Positions 1-12,300 of a DNA stretch of 64,000 bases are shown here, in pieces. How positions within the stretch are numbered: the stretch's first letter is position 1; every line of letters begins with the position of its first letter. The notes beneath the pieces are model-generated. The model searched no databases. It worked only from the letters and a program-made list of their open reading frames with translations, and was not told the DNA's origin. The translations under genes were made by a program, and so were the position numbers. This DNA is from Capronia americana (lineage: Eukaryota > Ascomycota > Eurotiomycetes > Chaetothyriales > Herpotrichiellaceae), in NCBI GenBank assembly GCA_016110215.1, contig JADWQD010000003.1:1922001-1986000 (forward strand), read 5' to 3'.

Positions 1-1
1 T

Positions 2-1301
2 TCGACCACCCTTGCAGGAGCGTTCGGCGGTCTTCTAGCCAGCGCCATAGGGAACATGGATGGCATATGCGATTTGAAGGCTTGGAGGTGGATTTTCATC
101 CTTGAAGGCTGTCTCACCGTGGTTGTGTCCCTGGTCCTTTTCTTCTTCGTCACCGACATACCCGAGAAAGCACGTTGGCTCTCCGATACTGAACGGCGAG
201 CACTTCAGTGTCACCTTGGTGGTGATGACTCGTCGTCAGGAGCTGGCAGAAAAGCAAACGCAATCGGGATTGCCGATATCATTGATGCGTTCAAAGATGT
301 CAAGATGTGGCTGTCGGGCTTCATGTATCTCGGCATGACCATGCCGGTAAGTCACACATCAACAACCCCTTTCGGTGCCCTTGAAGGATGAAGGTAATGA
401 CGGAATGGATAAAGTCAAATGGTCTAGGTCTGTTCATACCGAGCATCGTGCGTGGGCTGGGATACTCGCCCATCAGTACACAACTGCACACCGTCCCAGT
501 GTACGTCGCAGCCGCCGGGTTCGCATTCGTCGTGGGCGTCGCATCAGACAAAACGAAGATGCGAACACCTTGGGCTCTGATGTCGATCATAGTCGGCGTT
601 GTAGGGTTCTCCTTCCTTCAGTCAAATCTGCAGCAATCTCACACGCGCTACGGGTTTTTGTTTCTGGCCACCATGGGTGTCTTCAGCGCAATAGTTGGTG
701 AGTTCAGCTGGTCCACATTACTGCCCCTTGTCACGCCACAGGCATCACTTTGCCCTTTGCTGACGTGTTGGAAGCAATCTTGTGCTGGTACACTATGAAC
801 TGTCTTGAGAGCCAAAGTAAGCGTCTCCGATCTTTAATCCCGCTGCCCGCTAGGTTTGCAGGCATCCGCATGATGGATACTGATTTACTGGAACAGGGCG
901 AGCCATTGGTTCTGCATTTCAGGTGTCCGTAAGTGTCTCTGCTTTCAAGACCTATGAAGCTCGGCGATTGCCCGAACGACACAATGTCGCCATCTCCTGA
1001 CTGAGTGTGTCGCCGAGGCGCCGAGTTCTCGGGGCCGAACCCCCCTTGTCCAGGTAAAGGTCCTGACGTATCACAGTTCGGCAACATCGGCAGTATTATC
1101 GCGACATATTCCTTTCTGAAGACGGACGCTCCGGAGTTTAAGACTGGGTCTCGCATTTGCATCGGCTTCCTGTGCCTGGCGTTCGTTGCCTGCCTGGCCT
1201 ATTATGTCGCTTGTGTTGCGGAGAACAGAAAGGTCGCGGGACAAGAAGGTGACGGCGATGTGCCCATCAATGGAAGCCGCACGGGTCGACTGATGCTGTG
1301 A
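2..1301 (+). pseudogene. MFS transporter, allantoate-permease type; 3' part only, probably degenerate
   Basis: The window edge cuts this gene; the frame is open from base 2. The first segment (to about 346) has the family's AWRWIFILEG motif and the start of the central loop, and ends at a GTAAGT donor after MYLGMTMP. A second segment (about 394-800) resumes with GLFIPSIVRGLGYS and helices up to GVFSAIVGEFSW. A third (about 1078-1301) begins at FGNIGSIIATYSFL and runs through the last helix to a stop. The block between segments two and three, where relatives read like NNVSGHYKRSV (as the intact paralogue at 20996 does), is not recognisable, and no simple intron joins the pieces in frame. I read it as a decayed copy, although a gene with unusual introns is possible. 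A substrate cannot be assigned; the family takes up organic anions such as allantoate or vitamins. Confidence 0.55.
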
Positions 1302-1955
1302 TATTGCGGGCCATGAGAAGCGAGATAACTGTCCCCCGTGACCAAGGAACTGGTTGAGCATCTCACTCCGTTTTAGGGTCGCATAATGCTTGTTGAAGGG
1401 TCTTAGCGACGGATTTCTCTAGGGCTCACCACCTTCGATGCCTGCCTAACCCGATCGCTCGATGGTTGTTTGGGCATCTACTGGGCCGGACGCCTCGCTT
1501 GAGTTGTCAATGCCTCTCACGAATCATTTGTGCCCGTTCCCGACTTCGCCGCGGAGACGCAACCATGCACGCTTTGAAATCGAGCCATGCGGTGAAGCTT
1601 GCACAATACAGCGGCTGTGGATATCAGGAACAAGGTCGTAAGGAGGGCCTTCGGGCGGAATTAGTTCTCCGAGGCTTATTCCCAACCCAGCAAGCACGTT
1701 GTCCGTTATGGGAAAGAGCATGACAAATCGTGCATCGTCCAGCATTCCACGTACAAGACCGTCGGTTCAGGTGCCGACTGCCAGTTGGCCTAGTTGACGG
1801 CGGCGCCTTCTCTGCTGCTGCAGCCGATGCGAGGGACACTTGGCAGCTTGAAGCAGTGTACCCCTCAAAGGGTGGGATTCTGCGTGTTTCTCGTACTGGT
1901 GGTGCACCATGCAGTTGCGGTGCAGTGTGATTAACCATCCGCTCCAACATGCGGG
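1302..1955. other. Intergenic gap, no gene seen
   Basis: Short overlapping open frames occur on both strands but none resembles a protein. It would hold the promoter of the gene at 1956. Confidence 0.5.
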
Positions 1956-3563
1956 ATGGCCAAAGGCCAGAAGGAACCACAATTGACCTTCATCTTGCAG
2001 GACGGGCCGTCTGGACGCATCTCGGGCCTTAATCTGTCTGATGTCAACGCCCACGTTGCGCGCGTGCAGCAGCAGCGAAAGCGAGAGCCAGAATCGCCGC
2101 TATCAACGCCATCGCCACCATCGAGAAGACCTCTGACGGTATACGAGCGCATCAAGGAGAAGAAGAAGAGGCAGCAGCAGCAGTTCTCGACGCACATCTT
2201 CGCCAGTAGAAGCCAGGATGAGCGCAATGTCCCGGCACCGGTCGTGCTGGCCGGGAATTCCGACCCCTTCGCATCGACGACGATTGCCGTAACACCATCG
2301 GTCAACCATCTCCTGATCTTCACGCGGGATTTCATCCTGCCCGCGAACCACGGTAACGAAGCGGCTCTCTACGGCGGTAAGATGCACATGCACCGCTACT
2401 GGAAGGACAGCGTCAGGGGGCTCGACGACGGCGGCGCGGACGGGTACGCCTACCTTGCGCGCTCGGCGGCCATCCTATCCGGGATCAAACCGCAGAACGA
2501 GACGACCCTGCTCGCCCTGCAGTACATCAGCAAAGCGACCAGCAAGCTGCGCGAGTCGATGCTACAACGCGCGGACTCCCAGACCCATGTGTGGGAGGTG
2601 TACGCCCTGCTGGCGGCCGAAGTCGCGGCACACAATTTTAAAGCCGCAGCTGTGCACGGGCGCATGCTCGCCCGCCTTCTCCAACCCGAAGGTAAAACCC
2701 TCAAGGCCGATCCGCGGCTGTTGATGGGCGCGCTCCTCCAGGACATGACGCGCGCGTGTCTCTCGCTGACGAGACCCTCGTTTAACCTCGACCGCTGGGA
2801 TGCCGAGCATCTCCCCGAACATATCAGGGACGAAATTGCCCCGGAGGGCCGCGACTCTCCGTCCGCGCTGCCCTTCTACGAAGAGGTAGCCCCCTCGCTG
2901 CCGAGTTCGTTCGCCGCTCTCGTGATCGGGGTGCGGGAATGGCACCACGCTCTGGGCATGGTGATGCTCAACACGAGCCTGACCACACTCGAGGTCTTCA
3001 CTAACGCAGCCATGAAGATCATGCTCCTCTCGGGCCAATTCCTCACCCTCTACCTTGATAGCATCGAGTTGTGGGCCCTGCTCCCCTCGCCGGAGTTGCT
3101 AGTCGACGCGTGCTTGGCCCTCGCGGCCGCATACTGGGTGCGCCGGGCGGTGCACGACCGCATGGATGCGGGAAGCAAACTTGAGGAGGCGGGCAGCTGG
3201 GCCTTTGACATGAGTCTCGTGGTGGCGGAGCGGTTGCGAGAGCTGGACATCAAGGTTGAGGCGCACGGGCACGAGCTGGTCGTTGTTGGGGGAGAGGCTG
3301 CGGAGGATCGCCTTTGGTGGTTGTTTGTCGGGACCATGGCTGAGAGGAATGTGCGGCTTAGGCCGGACTGTGGGGATTACAAGGACTATCATGGCGTGAG
3401 GTTTATGGGGCATGCCAGGGAGATGGGCTTGACGGAGTGGCCCGATCTTGAGGCCGTGTTGAGGAGGTATTTGTTCGTGGAGCCGATGGGAAGGAAGACG
3501 AAGAAGTGGTTTCTTGCTAATGTTGGTGCGAATGCGCGGCGAGGCCAAGTGGACGCAACATGA
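1956..3563 (+). CDS. Fungal transcription-factor-like protein lacking a zinc cluster
   Basis: A single 535-codon exon. The N-terminus (LTFILQDGPSG, then a basic VQQQRKRE stretch near residue 40 and an Arg/Lys/Gln-rich segment near residue 70) matches the layout of a common fungal family whose members look like Zn2Cys6 regulators but have no Cys6 cluster. Residues from about 110 to 535 form a long helical region like the fungal-specific transcription factor middle domain, with WEVYALLAAEVAAHNFKAA near 210. A role in transcription is inferred from this architecture only; no DNA-binding motif is visible. No intron is needed. Its neighbours give no functional hint. Confidence 0.8.
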   Translation: MAKGQKEPQLTFILQDGPSGRISGLNLSDVNAHVARVQQQRKREPESPLSTPSPPSRRPLTVYERIKEKKKRQQQQFSTHIFASRSQDERNVPAPVVLAGNSDPFASTTIAVTPSVNHLLIFTRDFILPANHGNEAALYGGKMHMHRYWKDSVRGLDDGGADGYAYLARSAAILSGIKPQNETTLLALQYISKATSKLRESMLQRADSQTHVWEVYALLAAEVAAHNFKAAAVHGRMLARLLQPEGKTLKADPRLLMGALLQDMTRACLSLTRPSFNLDRWDAEHLPEHIRDEIAPEGRDSPSALPFYEEVAPSLPSSFAALVIGVREWHHALGMVMLNTSLTTLEVFTNAAMKIMLLSGQFLTLYLDSIELWALLPSPELLVDACLALAAAYWVRRAVHDRMDAGSKLEEAGSWAFDMSLVVAERLRELDIKVEAHGHELVVVGGEAAEDRLWWLFVGTMAERNVRLRPDCGDYKDYHGVRFMGHAREMGLTEWPDLEAVLRRYLFVEPMGRKTKKWFLANVGANARRGQVDAT

Positions 3564-5193
3564 GGACGGGTTCTCAGGCCGGGGCAGATGGCGATTCACT
3601 TCACTTTATATGGTCTGAGAACAACATCAACAACGACACAACAGGAAGAAGAAGATACCCTACGTGAAGAGGTACCGATCCGTGAGTAAAGAGCAGCTCA
3701 AGATCAAAGGCGCAGACAAGTCTTGACTGCGCCGCCGATCTGATTCAGCGGTAACGAGGCCATCGAGGAGAAAACGCTCTTCCGGACAAGCAGAGAAGGC
3801 TCCGCGCAAACCACACGAGAATGCATGCTGGTGTCGGGCACTGACTGTGCTCCCGATCGGATCGATCCTTCTCAGACCTTCATGCTCAACCTCCTCTGCC
3901 CATCCAGGCAATACCGTGGACCTAGCGCGCTATCTAAATACCCGTGCTCTCAACGACGACGACGACTCGGAGCCACTGGAGCTCACGATATCGCCTCCCG
4001 TTCATCGCGCTGGAAAATAATTGATCACGAGCATTCGGACGGGTCACTCGTACGAAGGTAATGGCCGGGGCTAGCCATCAAGGTGCAAGGGACGACAGAG
4101 CATGATGGCCACGCATGGTCATATACTCAGCATCCACGAGTCTGACATCACCATGAGGCGTGGGACGGTTATATCACTCCGTATTCGATGTCGGCACCAA
4201 CGGAGCATACATAATTGGCGTTACTCGTACATACAGTATTGCTCGGCGCAGTTCGACGGCATGACGGCGGATAATCAGGTCCTTCCTGTCAAAACATACC
4301 CACACGGGTGTGATATAGGAGCACGCGTCACACCTCACACGCCCGCACGTCACATTCTGGAACCATTTCGAGGTTCTGAGTATATAACTGTGATTACAGT
4401 GTCGAAGGGGGAGGGGAGACCGCACCGCAACTCACCACGTCTCTCCCTCAGATATCTACCCTACTCGTAAGAGTACCGAGTACCACTGGACGGAATTCGC
4501 CTGTTGTGAGGCACGAGAATGAGATGGGGTGCAGTGCAGTTGAGTGCAGTGTAATGCAGTGCAATATCAATGGAATTGAATGGAATGGGGCCACAACTCA
4601 CTATACTATCATACTATCTATCCTTCCTCCCGCATCAACTGAGTTATTCTTCTGTACGAGTACGAGTACCGGATACCCGGGGACTGTTGACTGTGGATGG
4701 TGGATGGTGGATGGTGGCCTAGTCTTGCGAGGTCGATCGATCGATCGATTGCATGAATCAATGAATGAATGAATGAGTCAATGACTACTGTATACGGGAT
4801 AGCATGCCATGCCATGGGATGGATGCGAGGGTACGAGGTAGACGCGACTATGGTTCGTACCGTGCGTGTCATGCATGCTTCACGTCCTGCCTCGCGAGCT
4901 CTCGCCCTAAGATTTCATTCACTGAGTGACTGAGTGACTGAGTGACTGACTAATTGGCCCTCGTGCTCGAATGTCCTTGTAGACAGATATCTCTATTCTA
5001 CTTACCTCCCTCTCGCAATCCTTGTCCTTGATGGGTTTGGTCTGAGCTTCTAGCAACTTACTTCTGGATTGATTGGACGATGAACACAACATCGATGTGA
5101 GCACTTCAAAAGTAGTCTAGCCGCCTTGGACGCCGCTTCGTTTATTCGTACAGTACATGGGTGGCCGCAAATTGCAGCATAGGAGCAGCAGCA
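3564..5193. other. Intergenic gap with simple repeats
   Basis: No convincing gene. It contains GTACGAGTAC-like units near 4654 and a cluster of short tandem repeats at about 4695-4950. Confidence 0.5.
4695..4950. repeat. Cluster of short tandem repeats
   Basis: GGATGGT units (about 4695-4716), TCGA units (about 4732-4749), ATGA units (about 4757-4776) and an ACTGAGTG repeat (about 4919-4950) lie close together. Confidence 0.85.
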
Positions 5194-6837
5194 TCAGGAA
5201 CTCAGCAAGTCCCGAACACTCATCCCTTTGCCTCGATCTTTACCATTGCCTTGCAAGGCAGCGCCTTCCAACCCCATCCCCGCTGCCGTTCCTCCCTGTC
5301 GTCCGCCGCCACGCCACTCATTAGTCAACATCATCAGCGCCGCACTGGCCGTCGCTTCCGCCGTTCCTGAACCGTTACTTGCAGTTCCCGGACTCCTGCT
5401 TCCGGCGTCCCTCTCCCGCTGAATGGCCGCGTTATATTGACCCGGCAATTGTAGCCTTGTCATTGCCGGTTGAGGCAGCGGAACGTCCATGGCGGCCTTC
5501 GGGGACGGGAGTGGCTGCATGCTTGGCGATGGATTCGAGATCGACCCCGACGGAGGGTTGTTGACCGTAGTCCACGACGCCGCCGTCGAGGCGAACGAAG
5601 GTACGTTTGAGTTGCTGGATCTGGCGACACTGCTGTTCGTTTGCGTGCGCGACAGATCTGGTGAGAAGTGAATGGAATTGAACGCCGGGGAGAGGAAAGT
5701 GGGCGTCGGAGTCGTGGACAGCACACCAGCACCCTGGTGCGCCTGTGCTCCATGTGACTGGGAGGGAATGTGTGGGGAGGGATAGGCCGAGGAACCGCTC
5801 AAGGAAACGATGGACGACTTGCGAGAATCTCGAAGTGACCACTCAGTTGCCGCCGTCGTGCTGTGTCGATTGCTCCGTAGCTTGGATGGGGGAGCCGAGT
5901 CGGGCATGGGGTCGACGAACTCGTCCTGATCGCGGTCCTGTTCCTGTTCCTGTTCGTCCTCGTCTTCTTCGTCAAGGTAGTCGTCGTTCTCATCTGACGC
6001 GGTGTCTACCTGCATCCGCGATCCGGCGGACTGTGTCCCCTTGCCGCCGAATTTTGCGTTCTCTGTCTTTAGTTGCTCTACACATCCCTCGAGGTATCTC
6101 ACGTATTCGATCCCGGCCTGCAATATGGCCAGTTTGTGCATTTCCACACCTTCGCAGGCTGGAATCATGTCTTTCAGCACGCCGAACTCTTCATTCATTT
6201 TACTCCGCCGCCGACGCTCAATGATGCTGTGGGCGGTCTTTCGGGCAATCTTTCTGCCCGCGGCACTGGTCACGGAGGGCTGTTTGCGTTTTGAGTTTGT
6301 TGACGCGCTAGTGGACGCTGCTGCTGCTGCTGCTCCCCTCCCTGTCGCGGACTCTTTGGTAGAAGGCACTGGTGGGACGGCCGATGCAGCATTTGACGCT
6401 CCGGGAGGCAAGTAGTCGGCATCGCTAGGTGGGGATGAGGTGCTGGTGTGGGGTGCCTTGGGTTTCATTTGTATGATCTTGCGTGCTCGACTCGGCGGAG
6501 GAGGGAGGGCGTACGAGTCTGCGGCGTCGCCGCTGGCCACTTTGGACTCTACGGCGGCTTTGACTGCACCGGACGCGGTTCTCTTGTGTCTGGGGCTGCC
6601 AGTAAGTGGCTTGTCCTGGGGCGATATGGGTGGGGTGCCCTGTGTGAGTGAAGGGCCCGAGTGTTCTCGGGATTGGGATGATTTTGAGGGTCGCCCTTGT
6701 ACACGCGCATCGCTTCGTATCGCTGGAGGAGGCAGGGCAAACATCGACTCCATGTCCGTGACCTGGGAACCCTTGCCCTCCGCAGCCGTCAGGTCTGTAG
6801 AGCCGGTTGGGGTGGGAGGAGGTTTTGGCCTGGGCAT
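5194..6837 (-). CDS. bHLH transcription factor
   Basis: A single-exon 547-residue protein. Residues about 200-265 form a basic helix-loop-helix domain: a basic region HSIIERRRRSKMNEEF, with the His/Glu/Arg pattern expected for E-box contact, then a loop and a second helix (LAILQAGIEYVRYLEGC). The rest is low-complexity: Pro/Ser-rich N-terminus, an acidic Asp/Glu/Gln run (DEEDEDEQEQEQ), and a Ser/Pro-rich C-terminus ending in GMSVRDLLSS. Fungal relatives include regulators of phospholipid genes, hyphal growth and sclerotium formation; which type this is cannot be decided. Nuclear location is inferred from the domain. Confidence 0.9.
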   Translation of the reverse strand: MPRPKPPPTPTGSTDLTAAEGKGSQVTDMESMFALPPPAIRSDARVQGRPSKSSQSREHSGPSLTQGTPPISPQDKPLTGSPRHKRTASGAVKAAVESKVASGDAADSYALPPPPSRARKIIQMKPKAPHTSTSSPPSDADYLPPGASNAASAVPPVPSTKESATGRGAAAAAASTSASTNSKRKQPSVTSAAGRKIARKTAHSIIERRRRSKMNEEFGVLKDMIPACEGVEMHKLAILQAGIEYVRYLEGCVEQLKTENAKFGGKGTQSAGSRMQVDTASDENDDYLDEEDEDEQEQEQDRDQDEFVDPMPDSAPPSKLRSNRHSTTAATEWSLRDSRKSSIVSLSGSSAYPSPHIPSQSHGAQAHQGAGVLSTTPTPTFLSPAFNSIHFSPDLSRTQTNSSVARSSNSNVPSFASTAASWTTVNNPPSGSISNPSPSMQPLPSPKAAMDVPLPQPAMTRLQLPGQYNAAIQRERDAGSRSPGTASNGSGTAEATASAALMMLTNEWRGGGRQGGTAAGMGLEGAALQGNGKDRGKGMSVRDLLSS

Positions 6838-7818
6838 AGTTGAGATCCAACAGTTCGGGTGGATATCTGAACAGCCGGTACGGAGTAGAGAAGAAACGCT
6901 GTACGTTCAGGGTAAAAGCTCGAAGATATGCCAAAGGAAGTCCAAGTGTTCTCTCGAAAATAGTCTTGAATCTCGAGGGCAGAGCGTGGTTCCGCACATA
7001 AAATCAGATCACCGTACGAGGAATTGGCAGACAGCTATACTTGACTGAAGACATGGTGAACGAGGACGGGAGGCGAGGACGCAGCCCAAGATAACAGGAG
7101 CAGGAAGACAGATGGGCAACAACCTCGCAAGTCCGCCATGCGAATTCAAAATCTCAGACGTCGAGACAGTCGGATATAGGCACGTGTGCCTCCTGCGAGT
7201 AGAAAAAGCACGCGACACTCGTCGAAGGGACGAACCTCGTGGAAGAGCCCTGATAGGTCATTGGAGCATTCTCATCCATGAGCGATCCAGCCTAGTGAGG
7301 CCTCGTGTGTGGCAGCCGTGACGGTCAGTGGCTGCTCGGAAAGCAGAGGCTGCGACCGAAAGAAGGAGCCGTGTGCGTGAGGACAAGGGCACAAAACAAA
7401 ATAAACATGGTCATGTCGAGGCTTTTGCTTCGAAGAGAAGCGACAAACGGGCGAAGAGAAGAGAAAGTGACGGGAGACTGACAGGAAAAAAGACGTCCAC
7501 GTTCTCCAGGGAGCAGCATGATTGGAGGGATCGGTTCTGGGGGCACACCGATTCGGCTTTAGCATGGCTTTTTACTGCTCCCCTCGCTTCCCCTCCCCCG
7601 CTTCAATGGTACTGTGTCTGTTCAGTTGCAGCGTGGGATGGTGCTGTCCAGGTCGTCTTCAAAGTGGGAGAGTCATTTGGGCAACTCATGGAAAAGCGAG
7701 GTTGGTAAGGGTATCATATTTTGATTTTGATGTACGAGGCAGCACCCATAAATGCCAGTGATCCTCAACCACACTGCCTTGAAGCAATGTACTCCTCCTC
7801 TTCTGAGACTTCCCTTAC
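6838..7818. other. Intergenic gap between bHLH gene (5' side) and hmgA (3' side)
   Basis: No gene supported. One copy of the 9-mer TACGGAGTA lies at 6879-6887, just upstream of the bHLH gene start. Confidence 0.5.
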
Positions 7819-9377
7819 TCAAAGGGCGTGCACGCTGCTTGCGTCTTTCGCATCACCCACACCACGCTTCTTTTCGCCATTGCTGACGCCTCGCGACGAC
7901 TCCGGTCGCTTGAAATGCACCTTTAATGGCTCCCAGGAATGAGCATTGTATGACTGCAATAGTTGTTAGCATATTGTCAACCACTCTCGAGAGCATGCGA
8001 AACTCACCTCCTGAACCTTCTGGCACGTCTTCAGACCCCATTCTGTAACGCCCACCATCAAGCAGCTCTCAAACATGAACGCCATGCTACCCTCGCCGAC
8101 CTTTTGGGGCGGCAAATCCATCGTCGACGCCTTTTCGAATGTCTGCATGTCTGGTCCATGCCCGCTCATTGTATTATGTAAACTTGCGCCAGCCGGCTGG
8201 AAGCCTCCCTTTCCGGCACCCTTGGCATCATAGTTGCCCATGATCAAGCCCATGAACTCGGACATGGTGTTCCGATGATACCACGGAGGGCGGAAGGTCT
8301 GCTCCGCAACCAGCCATCGAGGCGGAAATATAACGAAATCTGCGACTGCAGTACCCGCGCCATGAGGATGCGAGGGCGCAGTGAGAACGGTGAAAATAGA
8401 AGGATCAGGATGGTCGTAGGAAATGCTGCCGACAGGGTTGAAACGGCCCAGGTCGTATTTGTAAGGAAAATAGGTGCCGTGCCAGCCGACAATGTCAAAG
8501 GGGGTGTGTGACTGCTTGGCTGAGAAGAGGTTGCCACCAAATTTCCCATAGACCGTCCACTCCGTGTTCTCGTAGTCCTCGATGAAATCGGCCACGGGTG
8601 TTTGGAAGTCGCGTGCGTTGGCTAACCCGTTCGAGCCAATGGGACCGAGTTCGGGCAGTCTGAAGTGGCCCTGATACAGCTCGCAGATGTAGCCCCGTGC
8701 GGGTTCGTTGTTATGCAATGTAACGTGGTAGCGGATCCCCCGCGGGATCACGCAGATTTCATTCGGTCGGACCAGCATCTTGCCAAATTCGGTTCGGATG
8801 TCAAGAGCGCCATGCTGTGCAACAATCAAGAAGTCGCCGTCGGCACTGTAAAAGGCCGTCTTCTCGGGCATGCTCGAGCCACAGGCGTAGATGTAGATAC
8901 CCAACCCCTGCTTCATGGTGGGGTCGCCCGCGCCAGCCACCAGATGGAGCGAGTGAATCCATGACACCTCTTTGTCGAAATCGAAAGGATCCCATCGCAA
9001 TTGATTTGGAATTGCGTTGAAATGGGTGCCGAAGCTAGGCGTGGGAGATATCAGGGACTGCGACGACGAGGCGGGGACCGGTTCGAAGTTCTGGTGGCTT
9101 GCCGAAGGCAGGATTCGGTAGAGCCATGATTGCTGATTCTCTTCGCGAGGCGCGGTGAATGCGGTTCCTGACAACTTCTCGTTGTACAGGCCGTACGGGC
9201 ATTTCTGGGGTGAGTTCGCCGCTAACGGCAAAGTACCAGCGATGGCCTCACTCCTAGGAACGAAATAGTCAGCGGAAAGACCGTCGTGCCGTGATTGGAG
9301 AGTGCTTACTCTTTGTACCCCCCGAACCCATTCAGATATTCGTACGTGTCGGTCACTGCGAATTGGGTTACAGGCAT
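7819..9377 (-). CDS. hmgA: Homogentisate 1,2-dioxygenase
   Basis: Opens the ring of homogentisate to give maleylacetoacetate, the central step of tyrosine, phenylalanine and phenylacetate breakdown. Three exons: 9310-9377, 8008-9253 and 7819-7953. The first exon encodes MPVTQF and YEYLNGFGGYKE; phases agree and give 482 residues, close to the family's usual 440-480. Family blocks NSPQKCPYGLY and SGTAFTAPR are near the N-terminus. The iron ligands expected from the human enzyme are in place: His349 and Glu355 in YHRNTMSEFMG, and His388 in SGHGPD. The last exon gives SYNAHSWEPLKVHFKRP. The start at 9377 was chosen because it begins the conserved N-terminus; the open frame reading further upstream is a different frame. 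A CYP504 gene and fahA lie downstream on the same strand. Confidence 0.96.
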
Positions 9378-12300
9378 CGTCGATGGCTTGCTCGTCGGTA
9401 AATGTATTCACGTTCCGAACTGATAGTTGGACAAAGTCAGTCAACAGCGGTGCGCGAAATGGTGTCGAATATAAGGCTGGCTGAGGCCGACTTGGAGACG
9501 CTGAGGAGAGACGGGGGTATACTCACTGGTGAGGGGTGTCTTGTACTTGATGTTGATGTCCTTGTTCTCCCTATGCCTTTCGATGGCGGACTGTAACCGT
9601 TTGAGGCCCTGCATGAAGGGCGGTATTGTGGTATGATGACCTGTTGAATATGGTGGACTCGTCAGAGAGGAGAGTGCGGAATGCAGTCGTGAGGAAGTGA
9701 GGGACTCATTCCGTGGGGAGGAATATGAATGAAATCAAGCGAGCCTCCAGCTTGAGGGCAGAAAGTGGGTTCGGCCCAAAACAATAGTGCAGATGCGCTA
9801 AAAACAAATTCGCGAAAGCAGAGGTGACAGGGGGCAGCCACCGAACTGGACAAGGCGGTCTCCGACAGAATGCGAGCCGTGCGATGCGCTATGCCAGGTT
9901 GTGTCCTCTTCTGGTTGGCAAAACCGGCTCTCACACACGAGCGGGCAAGGCCCTGTGAGCCCGAGGGTGGGATGTCCTGGATGTGCTCGAAAACCGCATC
10001 GGAACTGGAGCGGCCGGTGAGTGGATGAGATCAAGCCACCGAAGCCTGCACACCCCAATTCTCACAGGACGAGGCGTAACTCGTAGCTTTCGCAGTCCCC
10101 ACCTAGAGGGACAGTGCCGCAGTGCGGGATGCCTGCTGCGTCGCCCGTCGCGGTGATTTGCAGGCCGAGCTCGAGGGCAAGTTTAGCAGCAGCTTTAGGC
10201 GCAGTAGCCCGCCTGTGGGGCGTGGAGGGGCGATCGGCAGGGCGAATTGAAGGCGCCCGAGGTGAGTTTCCGAGCGCCCATGGTGCAGTGAGTTTCTCCA
10301 ATTCTGCTGCCAACGGTGCCGATTTCCCGCCATCCCACCACAACAACTGCAGGAGAAATCCACTGATAATGATGCAAAAGTCTCCCAGGCAGCGCCATGA
10401 TCAAATGCACCCCTCACAAGATGCATGGCAAGCGAAGGGGGTGACTGTGAGCGTGAGAGTGAGACTTGAGTAGGATCTTTCTGACTCTGTTCTAGTCAAT
10501 CTGCCCAACTCCGTGGGTGAGCAATGTTCTCCGTTCCGGCTGGCCTGAAGTTGTTGCTGTTTCTGTGTCGGCTTTGCAGCGATGGGCCGTTTCATGACAA
10601 GAATAACTACGAGTACAGTGAGCTCCGACCCTGCAACCCATAGGCGTAGGGTTTCAGAGACTGGCGCCTGCACCTGTCGATCCAGGCAATTATTGAAGGA
10701 TCTGCGGCTCGACTGGTGGCAGACTCTGCGCCCGGCGAACTGACCATAAGAGCCCAGAAATGTGTGCACAATCAGCGCTGCTGGTGAGGAGCTCGTCCTG
10801 CCGGGTTGCGTTCTCTCAAGGAATGAGTGCCCAGCCTGCAACCCTACCAAGTACTGTGTAAACCCTCCTACCACAGCACAAGAGCCATGACTGGGCCAGT
10901 GTCACCCCAATACTCGACCAATGACAAGCAACGGCCTCTGTATGACGCAAGCTGATCGTCGTTTCTGATCGTCCCTGGCTCATTTTTTTCTCGAACGTTC
11001 ACTGCGTGCCCAGACCACGTTGTTGAGCAGGATGCTCGTGACGATCTCACCACGGAAAATAGCCTGAAATCAGGATATCGTTGCGGGATATGCGCGAGTA
11101 CCTCGTATACAGGATCTCTGCATGCTCTGGACATGCCGGTTCACCATGGATTGCTGCCGATAACGGCCTCGAACTTTCGACATCGCCAGTGGTCAACGAT
11201 GGGTCAACCGGTGGCGAAACCGACTTCCAGATCTTGGAAAATGGCCAGTACCCCTGTCGGCTCGATCGGCTCTGCGTCTCGGTCCTCAACATATTCGCCG
11301 TACGAGTACTGGGTATGCTCGGAGATTCCAGTCCCTGGTGTTCCATGCCGCGAGGCAAAGTCCAGGATCGATGCGGAATGACGCCGAGTGGCATTCGCAT
11401 CATCGTGGAAGGTCACCAGGCGAAAAGCGTCCTCGCTCTTCCGGGCCGGGCGGCGCGATATCGGAAATGTGACCGAAGGTGGCAGAAAGCTGATGTTTGC
11501 GTCATATACCACAAACCACATCACATATTGTGAATTGTGATCTGCGAACTGTTGTCCTCGGTACAGTCCCACGTCTGCACATGCACATGCCCATGCAACC
11601 CAGCATGGCCGATATGTCAAAAAAGGGCATAACGTGGAATGCGAGGCTCCATGCAAGCACCACATACCAAGAATTATACTCACACATACGAGTAGTGCAA
11701 GTACCACTCCAAATCACAAATACATATGCTGACGCACACACGCACACCCTCTCTCTATCTCTCTGAAGACAAAAACTCGACCGCGATAGGGACAAAATAT
11801 GACAGGTTAATTTACCTTGCGCGATTTTCTCCCTCCTCCACTGCTCGAACTGCTCGATGATTTCCTGGATGATCTCGTTTCGTTGCCACCACGACACATC
11901 TATTATTTGATTCCCAGCAAGTCAGCATCGACAGTCGGGAACATTGACATTCTATAGCCAGGAACGGAGTCTTACACTCGGTGGCGTATCCGCATAGCCG
12001 GCGCGACATGGCGGATATGCGGGTATGCGGGTATGCGGATATAGATGCCCGTATACTCGTACTTGGTAGTACCGTGTGTATGTTCAAAGAATCGGTTACG
12101 TACACAGTATGGACTGGGTCGAGGAACGGGGCGCTGCACCGTTTGTCTGTCTCTGTCTCTGTGTCGACTGTGAGCGCCGAATAAAGCCCGCTACGGCTGT
12201 ACACGGCAAGCACGAGGTACTCGACTCGCACTGCGCTTCGAGATTCGGATATCGATGATGGCTTGCCCCGCAAGACAAACGTCGGCGTCGAGCCGCCTCT

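Noticed and set aside
9378..9444. Longer N-terminus for homogentisate dioxygenase in the main exon's open frame
   Set aside because: The conserved start (MPVTQF to GFGGYKE) is in another frame and joins by a normal intron with correct phase.
11812..12273. 153-codon open frame on the minus strand
   Set aside because: Crosses TATGCGGG and TCTGTC repeats; no protein-like pattern.
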